Source: Alphaproteobacteria bacterium
GTDB lineage: Bacteria > Pseudomonadota > Alphaproteobacteria > UBA2136 > UBA6156
Length of the DNA stretch: 64,000 nucleotides
Direction: 5' to 3'
NCBI GenBank assembly: GCA_027485835.1
Contig: JAIXQG010000002.1
Span: 388,232 to 452,231 of the forward strand
Shown: positions 51,440 to 60,157 of the stretch, piece after piece
How the letters are laid out: each line of letters starts with the position of its first letter
How positions within the stretch are numbered: the first letter of the stretch is position 1
Translations under genes and position numbers: made by a program
Notes under the pieces: model-generated
Seen by the model: the letters and a program-made list of their open reading frames with translations, nothing else
The model's database searches: none
What the model was told of the DNA's origin: nothing

Positions 51440-52771
51440 CTAGGCGGTGAGGCCGGAGGCGGCGAGTTTTTCAGCGAGAATCGTGAGGGAAATACCGAGC
51501 AGGTCGGCGGCGTATTGCTTGTTGCCCTGCGTGTAGCTGAGGGTGGCAATCAGCGTTTCCTTCTCAATCTCGGCCAGACGCTTGGGCACGAAGCCGGAGG
51601 TGGCGCCCCCGCTGGCGTAGGCGGCGGCGGCGAGCGACGAGGCGGCAGGGGTAATGCTGGCGCGGGCGTTCTCGTTGCTGGCGGCGGGGTTCATGTGTTG
51701 CAGGCTCATGGGGGAGAGAATGACGTGGTCCGGTGAGATTTCGGTGCTGGTGGCGCCGCACAGCAAAATGGCGCGGTGGACGGTGTTTTCCAGCTCGCGG
51801 ACGTTGCCTTTCCAATAGCAATTCGTGAGTTTTTCGGCGGCGGCGGGCGCGAGGTGCGGCACCGTTTTGAAGCCATTGGCTTGGGCGTATTTGGTAATGA
51901 AATGCTGGGCCAGCGGCACGATGTCGGCGGTACGCTCCCGCAAGGGGGGAAGGTCGAGGCTGACCACGCTGAGGCGGAAGTAGAGGTCTTCGCGGAACTT
52001 GCCTTCGGCGACGTAGCTTTCCAGCTGCCGGTTGGTGGTGGCGATGAGGCGGATATCGACTTCTATCGGTTTGTCGGCGCCGATGGGGTCGACGACTTTT
52101 TCCTGAATCGCGCGCAGCAGCTTGGCTTGCAGGGAGAGGTCCATTTCGGAGATTTCATCCAGCAGCAGCGTGCCGCCATGGGCTTGCTGGAACTTGCCCT
52201 TGCGGTCGGCCAACGCGCCGCTGAAGGCGCCTTTGGTATGGCCGAACAGTTCGGATTCCAGCAGGTTTTCCGGTATTGCCGCACAGTTGACGGCGATGAA
52301 GGGTTTGCTGGCGCGGGGGCTGTTGTGGTGAATAAAGTTAGCCATCACCTCCTTACCCGAGCCGCTTTCGCCCCGCAGTAGCACGGTGGCGGTGGAGTTG
52401 GCGAATTGGGCGGCCTGAGTGTACAGCTGCTGGCTGACGGGGTCCGCCGCAATAGGGCCGCCAGACTTGGGTTGGGGGGCGAATTTTTCGAGTAACGCCA
52501 CCAGCAGGCGTGGCTCGGGTGGCGCGGTGAGGTATTCCACGGCGCCTAACCGAATGGCCTTGGCACCGGTGGCGGGTTGCGCGGGGCCGACGGCGACGAC
52601 CGGAATGGTGAGGCGGTTTTCTTTTAGGAAAGCCATCAGCTCCGGCAGCAGATCCGGTGTGGTAAACGCCAGCGGCACGGATTCGGTGGTCAGCGCCCCC
52701 TCGGCATCGGCCAGACGGGCAAAGGCCTGCGCCTTGACGCTGGGCAGGGTGAGACCGAGGGAGATAATCAT
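51440..52771 (-). CDS. flbD: Sigma-54-dependent activator FlbD
   Basis: A 443-residue enhancer-binding protein. Residues 1-95 resemble a receiver domain but I do not see its acidic pocket. The AAA+ domain has Walker A GESGSGKE (134-141), the sigma-54-contact loop as GAFSGA at 181-186 (Thr to Ser relative to the usual GAFTGA), and Walker [12 protein letters not shown] Fis-type helix-turn-helix ends the protein ([18 protein letters not shown]). In Caulobacter FlbD controls late flagellar genes. It sits between flhA and motA in the flagellar cluster. Confidence 0.93.
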   Translation of the reverse strand: MIISLGLTLPSVKAQAFARLADAEGALTTESVPLAFTTPDLLPELMAFLKENRLTIPVVAVGPAQPATGAKAIRLGAVEYLTAPPEPRLLVALLEKFAPQPKSGGPIAADPVSQQLYTQAAQFANSTATVLLRGESGSGKEVMANFIHHNSPRASKPFIAVNCAAIPENLLESELFGHTKGAFSGALADRKGKFQQAHGGTLLLDEISEMDLSLQAKLLRAIQEKVVDPIGADKPIEVDIRLIATTNRQLESYVAEGKFREDLYFRLSVVSLDLPPLRERTADIVPLAQHFITKYAQANGFKTVPHLAPAAAEKLTNCYWKGNVRELENTVHRAILLCGATSTEISPDHVILSPMSLQHMNPAASNENARASITPAASSLAAAAYASGGATSGFVPKRLAEIEKETLIATLSYTQGNKQYAADLLGISLTILAEKLAASGLTA

Positions 52772-52830
52772 GCCCTTACCTTACGGGAGGGCGACGGGTT
52801 CGACAAGTAGCGACACGCGCCGCCGCGATG

Positions 52831-53595
52831 CTATTTGAAGACTGCTATGCGCTGTGTAGGCGGCAGCAGGGCGTTGAGGTGCAGCTCCAGCTGGCGGGGG
52901 TTTTCTTGGCGGACAATACTGACAATCGCGGTAGTGATGAGCTTGCGGGTCAGCAGGTCGTCGGCACCATTACGCTCCAGCCGCGTGGCCAGCGGGGTGA
53001 GGATGAGGTAGGCCAGTACCGCGCCATAGAAGGTGGTAAGAATGGCAACGGCCATGGCGGGGCCGATGGAGGCCGGGTCGGTCAGCGCCCCCAGCATTTG
53101 TACTAGACCGATGAGCGTCCCGATAAGCCCCATGGAGGGGGCCACTTCCGCCGAGCGGCGCAGCACGGCTAGCGCGCGTTCATGGCGCTCCACCATGGTG
53201 GTGGTGTCGTTGTAGAGCAATTTTTCAATCGCTTCGACGGGGGCGCCATCCACCGCGAGGCTGAGGGCTTGCTTGAGGAAGGGTTGCGATTCCTTGCGGG
53301 CGTCCTCTTGCAAGGCCAGTAACTGGCTGGCGCGGGCTTTTTGCGAGAGGGCCAGCAGACGACGGGAAAGCTGAGGAAATTCCGGCACTTCACTGACCAG
53401 TGTGGAGCCGATGGTCACCACGGCGCGGAGCACTTCGTTGAGTGGGAAGGACGTGAGGGTGACGGTCATGGTACCGCCGATGACGATCATGATGGCGGGG
53501 AGGTCGACGAACGCCGCAAAGTCTCCGCCAACCGCAATCGCGCCCCCGACCAGACCCAACGAGAGAAGCAGTCCGAAGAGGGTCATACTGTCCAT
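52831..53595 (-). CDS. motA: Flagellar motor stator protein MotA/PomA
   Basis: A 254-residue inner-membrane stator subunit with four helices: an N-terminal pair (FGLLLSLGLVGGAIAVGG, DLPAIMIVIGGTMTVTLTSF in part) and a C-terminal pair (PSMGLIGTLIGLVQML, GPAMAVAILTTFYGAVLAYLI in part). The cytosolic loop is charged. No MotB gene is adjacent, so the partner must lie elsewhere. The size and PomA-like sequence suggest it could be Na+ or H+ coupled. Directly downstream of fliN. Confidence 0.93.
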   Translation of the reverse strand: MDSMTLFGLLLSLGLVGGAIAVGGDFAAFVDLPAIMIVIGGTMTVTLTSFPLNEVLRAVVTIGSTLVSEVPEFPQLSRRLLALSQKARASQLLALQEDARKESQPFLKQALSLAVDGAPVEAIEKLLYNDTTTMVERHERALAVLRRSAEVAPSMGLIGTLIGLVQMLGALTDPASIGPAMAVAILTTFYGAVLAYLILTPLATRLERNGADDLLTRKLITTAIVSIVRQENPRQLELHLNALLPPTQRIAVFK

Positions 53596-53605
53596 CGAGA
53601 AGCTC

Positions 53606-53914
53606 CTACGTGCTCGACTTGACGATTTCGGTCATGGTCACGCCGAGCTTGTCGTCGACGATCACCACTTCGCCACGGGCGACCAGACGGTCGTTGACGT
53701 AGACGTCGATGGCGTCGCCGACCTTACGGTCGAGCTCCACCACCGCGCCGCGGCCGAGTTTGAGCAATTGCGAGATGTTCATGGCAGTGGTGCCGAGCAC
53801 GGCCTTGACCGTTACAGGAACGTCGTAGACCGCTTCGAGCCCTGCTTCACTGCCCTTGGCACCGCTGTTGGCGTCGCCGAGTTCTTCCAGATTGAGGTTT
53901 TGTTTGTCGTTCAT
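53606..53914 (-). CDS. fliN: Flagellar motor switch protein FliN
   Basis: A 102-residue C-ring protein with the SPOA domain: VYDVPVTVKAVLGTTAMNISQLL, GRGAVVELDRKVGDAIDVYV and NDRLVARGEVVIVDDKLGVTM (each shown in part), the typical family lineup. It stabilises the switch complex and docks FliH. It is 10 bp upstream of motA. Upstream of it lies the plus-strand insert that separates it from fliH. Confidence 0.95.
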   Translation of the reverse strand: MNDKQNLNLEELGDANSGAKGSEAGLEAVYDVPVTVKAVLGTTAMNISQLLKLGRGAVVELDRKVGDAIDVYVNDRLVARGEVVIVDDKLGVTMTEIVKSST

Positions 53915-54133
53915 GGCCTATCCGTAACTGTTTGGCGCTTATTTTGCACCGATTCTAGCGATCTTTATACGTTGCGGCAAGGTCCCTGCCCTCTTGCTAA
54001 GCCGTTAAGGCCTGTATTGTCGCATTCCTGCCATAGTCCGCCACCAACAGACGCCACAGGTTGGTGTTAGCGATTGCCGCCTTAGAAGGGATTCTTTAGA
54101 TTATCTTTCATAGTAATCAAGGAGATTCCCCCC

Positions 54134-54682
54134 ATGTCCCGCCCCAGTTTGGTCACCATCGCCCTTGCAGGCGCAGCCGGTATCTTGGTTTTAGGCGCCA
54201 TCAGCAGCGCCGTGCGCTTTAATAACGCCATGGTTTCTCTCGACGAAATGAAGAAAGCTGAACTGGAAGCGACCAAAACCGAATACGGCCAGTGCCTCAT
54301 CAAGATTTTGGAAACCAACCAAGTGGCGGTAGCCTATAAAAACGACGTGATGGAATTGGCCACACAGGCAGGTAGCAATTTGAATCAGGTCAGCGACTCT
54401 CTGATGGCCTTGTGGGGCACCCAGATTATTCCGCAACTGGCGCCGGACCTGCGCACCAATGTTCAGCAGGAAATCGTCACATGCCGCAACGCCTATATCG
54501 GCCGCGTGGATATGGCATTGAAACCGATGTACATCAACTTCAACCGTCTGCAACGCACCTTCCCCAACAGTTTTTACAATTTAGCCTTCGGGTGGAAGCA
54601 GGATGAACTGGTATTGCCGACCACAGAAGACACTCGCAAAAGCTTTGAAAGCGGTAAAGCCACTCCGCTTCAGCTTAACTAA
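54134..54682 (+). CDS. LemA-family-like membrane protein
   Basis: A 182-residue protein with an N-terminal helix (LVTIALAGAAGILVLGAI) and a helical bundle. RFNNAMVSLDEMKKAELEA, ILETNQVAVAYKNDVMELA, and the C-terminal INFNRLQRTFPNSFYNLAFGWKQ line up with LemA proteins, whose end typically reads Y-N-x-x-x-x-x-F-P-x-N-x-x-A-x-x-F-G. LemA function is not established. AGGAG precedes the ATG. It is the first of two plus-strand genes placed inside the minus-strand flagellar cluster; codon use is less GC-rich than the flagellar genes. Confidence 0.72.
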   Translation: MSRPSLVTIALAGAAGILVLGAISSAVRFNNAMVSLDEMKKAELEATKTEYGQCLIKILETNQVAVAYKNDVMELATQAGSNLNQVSDSLMALWGTQIIPQLAPDLRTNVQQEIVTCRNAYIGRVDMALKPMYINFNRLQRTFPNSFYNLAFGWKQDELVLPTTEDTRKSFESGKATPLQLN

Positions 54683-54701
54683 CTTTTAAAAGCCTGTTTC
54701 G

Positions 54702-55994
54702 ATGGTCTGGATGGTTGCCGCTGCCAGTTTTATGGCCTGCGTGGCTATCTGGCATTATCGGCAGGGCATTACCCTCATAGAAACGTGCGGGATTTTTTTG
54801 GCATGCGTGACGTCGTTCCTTGTTTCGCATGCCTATTTGATTGAGAAGAACACCAGCGACCATTACATTGCCAGCGGCACTGTGACATCTCTTGTGTACC
54901 GGCCCTCCTACACCTATCGCAGCAATAAAAGCACCCATATCGAGCCGGACCATTGGATTATTGAGCAATCTAACCTACCATTTGACCCTCGCACGACCCA
55001 GCGCATCGTTCGGCCTTATCAAGGCAAGCGCAGTGGCTTGCAGGAGCAATGCTTTGGCCGCTGCCAGTTCGTTTATCCAGATGGAGAAATCAATAACCGG
55101 CATTGGTTTATTGGCAACTACAAAGGCAAGCCCGTGTTCTTGCATGATGTTCCGCAAAGCACTTGGTTACGCAGCAATCTCGGTGACCCTGCGGCAGGTG
55201 AACTTCCATTTCGGAACCCTTTACGGGCGAATGCCGACGTCATTTATTCTGGGAAACACGAGCCTATTCACTACTACGACACAGTTTCGAGCTACGAAAC
55301 CACACGCTTTAACCGTCTCCGTACAGAAGAGACAACCCCCTTCACCCGCGCGCTGGCCGATCGGCTAGAACGATTAAATACCAGGCTCAATGAAACGACA
55401 TCGATCTCTGTCGGTCTAATTGTGACCACCGACCCTCTGTATTTTGAAAAACTGCGCCGGGCTTGGCATGGCGGTAAGCCGAATGATTTTGCGGTCGTGG
55501 TACAGAAAACTCCTTTTGATAACACCATCGCTCAGGTCAATGTCGTGACGTGGCAGAATTTCGGGCTGGTGCAACATGTGATACGTGCGTTGCGCATGGC
55601 ACCGAGCAGCGATCTTCAGGAGTTGTTGCCGCGTTTGGAACAGGCCTTTGCGACAGGCCCCCAGTTTGTTCCACTCGACATAAACAAACTCAGTTACCTT
55701 GCCATTCAGTTACCCGACTCAGACATGGCTTTTATCGTCTCCTACCAAGTGCTTTTATGCCTTTACCTGTTGCTCGTGCTCAGTTTAGACCCCAGCACCA
55801 AAAACCAGCGTGCCAACTGGGGTGATATTATGGCGACATGGGAAAAAGATGGTAAGCCCAGTTCGTGGCGCTACTACCTGCACCCTCTTTCAGCTACCGG
55901 GGTTTGCTTTTTTTACAGCGTCATCCCGCTTATCATGTTTGGGGTATGGGAAGCCTTTTTCGAACCGTTCCGGACGTTACCGGGGTTGTACTAA
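54702..55994 (+). CDS. Unknown membrane protein (430 aa)
   Basis: A 430-residue protein with hydrophobic helices at about 2-17 and 22-45 and two more near 343-362 and 390-413. The soluble middle of about 290 residues is polar (VSSYETTRFNRLRTEETTPF, and SISVGLIVTTDPLYF). It begins 19 bp after the LemA-like gene and so is likely its operon partner. The base composition resembles that gene, not the neighbours. It ends 3 bp before the convergent fliH stop. No family recognised. Confidence 0.75.
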   Translation: MVWMVAAASFMACVAIWHYRQGITLIETCGIFLACVTSFLVSHAYLIEKNTSDHYIASGTVTSLVYRPSYTYRSNKSTHIEPDHWIIEQSNLPFDPRTTQRIVRPYQGKRSGLQEQCFGRCQFVYPDGEINNRHWFIGNYKGKPVFLHDVPQSTWLRSNLGDPAAGELPFRNPLRANADVIYSGKHEPIHYYDTVSSYETTRFNRLRTEETTPFTRALADRLERLNTRLNETTSISVGLIVTTDPLYFEKLRRAWHGGKPNDFAVVVQKTPFDNTIAQVNVVTWQNFGLVQHVIRALRMAPSSDLQELLPRLEQAFATGPQFVPLDINKLSYLAIQLPDSDMAFIVSYQVLLCLYLLLVLSLDPSTKNQRANWGDIMATWEKDGKPSSWRYYLHPLSATGVCFFYSVIPLIMFGVWEAFFEPFRTLPGLY

Positions 55995-55997
55995 GGC

Positions 55998-56876
55998 TTA
56001 TTTCAGTGCGTCGACCAAATCGTCGTCATCGTCGCCGAGCAGTTGGCGCGCGCGGTCGCGGGCGGCTTGGGCTGCGGCTGATTCGATATCGGCATCCGGT
56101 TGGGGCGATGAGGTCGCTGCATCGCTTGGCTGCTCCGGTGCGGTTTGTCCGGCGGTTGAAGATGATGCAGCCTCCGGTGTTTTGGGTGGGACATTGAGCG
56201 GTTGCGGGCTCAGGTCGGCCCGTGGCTCGACCGGCAGGAGCGCAGCACCCGCGCCGGAGAGTAGGTCATCCACCGCCTTGAGGTGGAGTTCCAGTTTGTT
56301 TTCCACGCCGCCGTTGGACCACTCCACCACCGCGTCGGTCGGGCCAAGGCCGGGGTCGGATTTCACATTCATCGCCATGCCCATGATGGAGGCCTGTGGG
56401 AGCGCGAGTTTCTCGTGGTAGCCACGGGCGGAGGGGTGCACACGTAAGGTGAGCGATTCGCCGCCACTCAGCAGAGGCAACAGCGTGCGCAAATGGTGCT
56501 CGAACAGCTCGGCCGGATAATGACGTACGGCATGGCCGAGCAGATGATGCAGCGTTTGGCGCAGCAGGGTGAGCATCTGTTTGAGCAGTTCTTCCTCGCG
56601 CTCGTTCACCGCCTTTTGCAGGGCGATGAGGGTATTTTGTAGGTGCTGCTGGATTTGCGCGAGGTCGGCCTGCGCCTGTTGCTGGCCCTCGGCCAAGCCT
56701 GCCGCATAACCCTCGTCGTAACCGGCACGGCGCGCGTCTTCCAGTTGCGCCTTGTGCTGCGGATTGGAGGAGGCTGCCGGTACCGGTGCACCACCGCTTT
56801 GGCTTTGCACCAGCTCGAAGAATTCGGTATCGAACCCGAATTTGGTGTAGCTGGCATTCGGTGGCGGTTGCGACAT
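55998..56876 (-). CDS. fliH: Flagellar assembly protein FliH/FlbE
   Basis: A 292-residue cytosolic protein that delivers the FliI ATPase and export cargo to the flagellar base. Central coiled-coil: GYDEGYAAGLAEGQQQAQAD (the family's G-x3-G-type repeats), then the FliH/V-type C-terminal domain (ALPQASIMGMAMNVKSDPGLG in part, with DAVVEWSNGGVENKLE). The C-terminal 80 residues are an acidic, Pro/Ala/Ser-rich tail ending DDDDDLVDALK. No fliI gene is in the window. Confidence 0.85.
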   Translation of the reverse strand: MSQPPPNASYTKFGFDTEFFELVQSQSGGAPVPAASSNPQHKAQLEDARRAGYDEGYAAGLAEGQQQAQADLAQIQQHLQNTLIALQKAVNEREEELLKQMLTLLRQTLHHLLGHAVRHYPAELFEHHLRTLLPLLSGGESLTLRVHPSARGYHEKLALPQASIMGMAMNVKSDPGLGPTDAVVEWSNGGVENKLELHLKAVDDLLSGAGAALLPVEPRADLSPQPLNVPPKTPEAASSSTAGQTAPEQPSDAATSSPQPDADIESAAAQAARDRARQLLGDDDDDLVDALK

Positions 56877-56927
56877 GGGGAATGAGGTCTCGGGTTGTGG
56901 TAGATGGGGCGGTTACGGGCGGGCGAG

Positions 56928-57944
56928 TTACGTAATGAACTCTTCCTGCCCCTCGCCACCGGCGGCAATGACGATAACGCCCTTGTCGGCCAGACTTTTG
57001 GCGACGGCGACGATTTTGAGCTGAGCCTCGTCGACATCCTTGACCTTGACCGGGCCCATGGCGTCCATGTCTTCGCGCATGATTTTGGCGGCACGCTCCG
57101 ACATATTGCGCATGAACTTCTCGCGCATTTCCGGCTTGGCACCCTTGAGAGCGAGGGCTAGCACATCCTTGTCGATATCGCGCAGAATGGTCTGGATGCC
57201 CTTGTCGTCGGTTTTCATGATGTCGTCGAAGGTGAACATCAGGGCGCGGATACGCTCGGCATCGGACGGGTGGCCCTGCTCGAGCAGACCCATGAACTTC
57301 TGTTCATTCGAACGGTCAAAGTTGTTGAAGATATCGGCCATCAGCTCGTGGCTGTCGCGGGTGTTCTTTTGGGCGAGGTTGCGCATGAACTCGGACTTGA
57401 GCGACTCTTCCACGGCGGTGAGAACCTCACGCGGCACGTTGTCCATCACCAGCACGCGTTCCATTACTTCCAGCGCCAGCTCTTGCGGTAGCACGGCCAA
57501 CACCTTGGCGGCGTGGCTGGCCTTGATGCGGCTGATGATCACGGCGACGGTTTGCGGGTATTCGTTCACCAAAAAGCCGGCCAGGGTTTCTTCGTTCACG
57601 TTGGCCAGTTTCTCCCACATGGTGCGGCCGGCCGGTCCGCGCATTTCTTCCATGAGTTCCTTTACGCGGTCTTCCTTCATGAAGCTGCGCAGGTAACGCT
57701 CGGTGGTACCCCAACCGCCGACCACACCACCTGCCCCGCCGCCGCCGACGGTTTCGGTAAAGGTGGAGAGCGTAGTCTCCATTTCTTCCGACGTAATATG
57801 CCCGAGGGTCGCCATTTCACGCGAGATGTCGCGGATTTCGTAGTCGTCCATATACGAAAACAACTGCGCGGCACGCTGCTCGCCCATGGCCAGCATCAGA
57901 ATGGCTGCCTTACGAGGGCCGGTGAGAGGAGGACTTTTCGACAT
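56928..57944 (-). CDS. fliG: Flagellar motor switch protein FliG
   Basis: A 338-residue torque-generating C-ring protein. N-terminal domain binds FliF; middle and C-terminal armadillo domains show the conserved LPQELALEVMERVLVMD region and the charged torque helix with EKFMRNMSERAAKIMREDMD (in part) and the EH-like ETLAGFLVNEYPQT motif. Overlapping order fliF-fliG-fliH is standard. The start is 21 bp after the fliF stop. Confidence 0.96.
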   Translation of the reverse strand: MSKSPPLTGPRKAAILMLAMGEQRAAQLFSYMDDYEIRDISREMATLGHITSEEMETTLSTFTETVGGGGAGGVVGGWGTTERYLRSFMKEDRVKELMEEMRGPAGRTMWEKLANVNEETLAGFLVNEYPQTVAVIISRIKASHAAKVLAVLPQELALEVMERVLVMDNVPREVLTAVEESLKSEFMRNLAQKNTRDSHELMADIFNNFDRSNEQKFMGLLEQGHPSDAERIRALMFTFDDIMKTDDKGIQTILRDIDKDVLALALKGAKPEMREKFMRNMSERAAKIMREDMDAMGPVKVKDVDEAQLKIVAVAKSLADKGVIVIAAGGEGQEEFIT

Positions 57945-57965
57945 ACTTCCTTATCCTTTTCCGCA

Positions 57966-59630
57966 TTAACCGTTGTTGTTCGTGTCAGCCGAGCTGCTGC
58001 CGGCCATCCAGGTACGGACGACGCCGAGGCTTTCTTCCGGATACTGGTCGATGATCTCATTCACCTTTTTGACCGCAGACTCGCGCACGCGGCCCTGTAC
58101 CGAACGGATATCGATCATGGAATTGTCGGACGCAGCAGCTTCATCACCTTCACCTCCGCCCATGGGCATCATCCCGCCCATGGGCATCATCCCCCCCGGG
58201 CCACCTGCGGCCATGCCACCGTTAAGAAGACCGCCCCCGCCGGCCAGCGCCGTATTCAGCGTGCTCAAGGCCGGTTTTACCACCAGCAGTGCCACGACGA
58301 TAAGTGCGACGACTATCAGTGCGTATTGGGCCAGGTTGATGATCTGGGCTTTCGTCATAAAGGGCTCGGCCACAGCTTCAGGCTCGGCCACCGGCGTGAA
58401 CGGCATATCGACGATCTCGACCTTGTCGCCACGTTCGGCATTGTAGCCAATCGCGGTCTGCACCAAGGTTTGGATACGCGCGCGCTCTTCGTCGGTGAGC
58501 GGGGTATAGGTCGGTGCCGCAGGTGCTTCGCCTTCGGCGGCGGCTGCCGGAGCGGTCGCCTTGCCCGCTACAAGTACGGCCACGGAGAGCTTACGGACAT
58601 CGCCACCCTTTTTAGTAGTGCTGCGCACGGTTTTGGAAATTTCATAATTTGTGGTCGTTTCCGTGCGGTTTTCTGAGCTGCCCGCGCCAGCTGCGGCACC
58701 ACCTTGTGCGCCGCCCGGAATATTACCCGCCACACCGGCGACACCGCCGTTACCGTCGGTACTGGAATTGGCACTTTCAATGGTTTGCTCTGAGCGCACC
58801 ACTTGTTGGGTGGGGTCATAGAGTTCGGACTGCTCGGTGGTCTGGTCGAGGTTCATTTCAGCTGTGACGCGTACCACGGCATTACCGCTGCCGACCACGC
58901 GCTCCAGCATGGCGCCGATGGATTCCTCGTAACGCTTCTCGATATCGCGGCGTTGGGTGCCGGCACTGGTGAGGGTGTCGTTTTGGGCCTTACCGTCGTA
59001 GAGCAGCGTGCCGCGTTGGTCGATCACCGTAATATTCGCGGTGGACAGATTGGGCACGGCGGCGGCGACCAGTTGGGCAATACTTTGGGTTTGTTCCTGC
59101 GCCAGGGTGCGGCTGCCGAGGTTAAGGGCGATGGCGGCAGAGGGGGTAACTTGCTCGCGGCTGAACAGGTTTTGCTTGGGTAGTACAATATGAACACGTG
59201 CGCCGCTTACGGCCGGAATGGTGCCGATGGTTCGGGCCAGCTCGCCTTCCAAGGCACGTTTGGCATTCAGGTTGCTGACAAAATTGGTGGTACCGAAGCT
59301 GGATTGATTATCGAACAGCTCGTAGCCGGTAGTAGACCCCCCTACCAGCCCCTGCCCCGCCAGTTGCAGGCGCAGTTCACCGACACGGTCTTCCGGCACG
59401 TAGACCGAGCCTTCGCCGCGGATCTCGTTCGGGATGTTCTGGCTGGCGAGATAATCGTTGATGCGCGAGGCTTCCTGAGCATTGAGACCGCCATACAGCA
59501 ACACCAACCCCGGGGTTTGGGCGCGGTTGACGACCAGACTGGAAATCGCGATGACCGCCGCAATACCAATGAACAACGCCAAAATGCGGCCGGGGCCGAG
59601 ACTGCGAAAGGCATTTAACAGGGATTCCAT
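57966..59630 (-). CDS. fliF: Flagellar MS-ring protein FliF
   Basis: A 554-residue inner-membrane ring protein with one helix near the N-terminus (LALFIGIAAVIAISSLVV), periplasmic ring-building motifs (GGLNAQEASRINDYL, VYVPEDRVGELRL, GTIPAVSGARVHIVLP), a second helix near 430-450 (LAQYALIVVALIVVALLVV) and a cytosolic FliG-binding tail. An unusually Gly/Met-rich linker follows the second helix (GGPGGMMPMGGMMPMGGG). First gene of the flagellar run; its start faces the flagellin leader region. Confidence 0.95.
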   Translation of the reverse strand: MESLLNAFRSLGPGRILALFIGIAAVIAISSLVVNRAQTPGLVLLYGGLNAQEASRINDYLASQNIPNEIRGEGSVYVPEDRVGELRLQLAGQGLVGGSTTGYELFDNQSSFGTTNFVSNLNAKRALEGELARTIGTIPAVSGARVHIVLPKQNLFSREQVTPSAAIALNLGSRTLAQEQTQSIAQLVAAAVPNLSTANITVIDQRGTLLYDGKAQNDTLTSAGTQRRDIEKRYEESIGAMLERVVGSGNAVVRVTAEMNLDQTTEQSELYDPTQQVVRSEQTIESANSSTDGNGGVAGVAGNIPGGAQGGAAAGAGSSENRTETTTNYEISKTVRSTTKKGGDVRKLSVAVLVAGKATAPAAAAEGEAPAAPTYTPLTDEERARIQTLVQTAIGYNAERGDKVEIVDMPFTPVAEPEAVAEPFMTKAQIINLAQYALIVVALIVVALLVVKPALSTLNTALAGGGGLLNGGMAAGGPGGMMPMGGMMPMGGGEGDEAAASDNSMIDIRSVQGRVRESAVKKVNEIIDQYPEESLGVVRTWMAGSSSADTNNNG

Positions 59631-60157
59631 GGGGGATGTGGGCTCCTCTTATCCTTTAACCCGTTAAAAACACTGTTCTAACCGGCAGGTATTTTTGTTT
59701 TTGCGGGCGATACTTACGCCAAGGAGCGGCTACATGCCATAGGTCGTTTTGACCTCTGGCCTATTGGTGCCGCAAACCGCGCCGCACTGCAAGAGGGAAT
59801 GTGTTATTTTGTGTGGCAGAGGTGCCGCAGGGGGAGGCAGAGAAATCTTGTGCCTGCCCCGCCGGATACCCCTAGAGGTTGCCCCCACGGTTTGCCACCT
59901 GCCGCATTTAAGGCGCTGAGATTATAGGGTGTCAGGAACCGGGCATGACTCTAAACAGCTTGGTTTTGCTGCCTTTTTAGGCATAAAGGGGTCTTGTCAG
60001 TTCCGATTTGTTCCGTGCAGGATAAAGACCTGTCGGACCGCGGGCGAACAACCGAACGGGGTCAGGCGGCGGCTGGACGCCTGCTGAAAAGTTGGGCACA
60101 GTCACACCTACCGGCATGTAGCCGGTGAATTAACTCAAGTACGAGGAGCATATTATT
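59631..60157. promoter_or_regulatory. Intergenic control region between fliF and flagellin
   Basis: 527 bp without a gene, expected to hold the divergent promoters of the fliF operon and of flagellin. A sigma-54-like element TGGCAGAGGTGCCGCA at 59814-59829 has GG, ten bases, then GC, but lies about 330 bp from the flagellin start, so its role is unclear. There are hairpins CAGGCG/CGCCTG (60063-60083) and ACCGGC/GCCGGT (60110-60126). I found no clear TTAA-N7-TTAA CtrA site. Confidence 0.4.
60110..60126 (+). promoter_or_regulatory. Stem-loop in the flagellin mRNA leader
   Basis: ACCGGC, loop ATGTA, GCCGGT, a perfect 6-bp stem ending 16 bp before the ribosome site (GAGGAG). In Caulobacter, FlbT binds a leader stem-loop of flagellin mRNA to control its stability; whether this is equivalent is inference. 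No T-run follows, so it is not a terminator. Confidence 0.4.
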
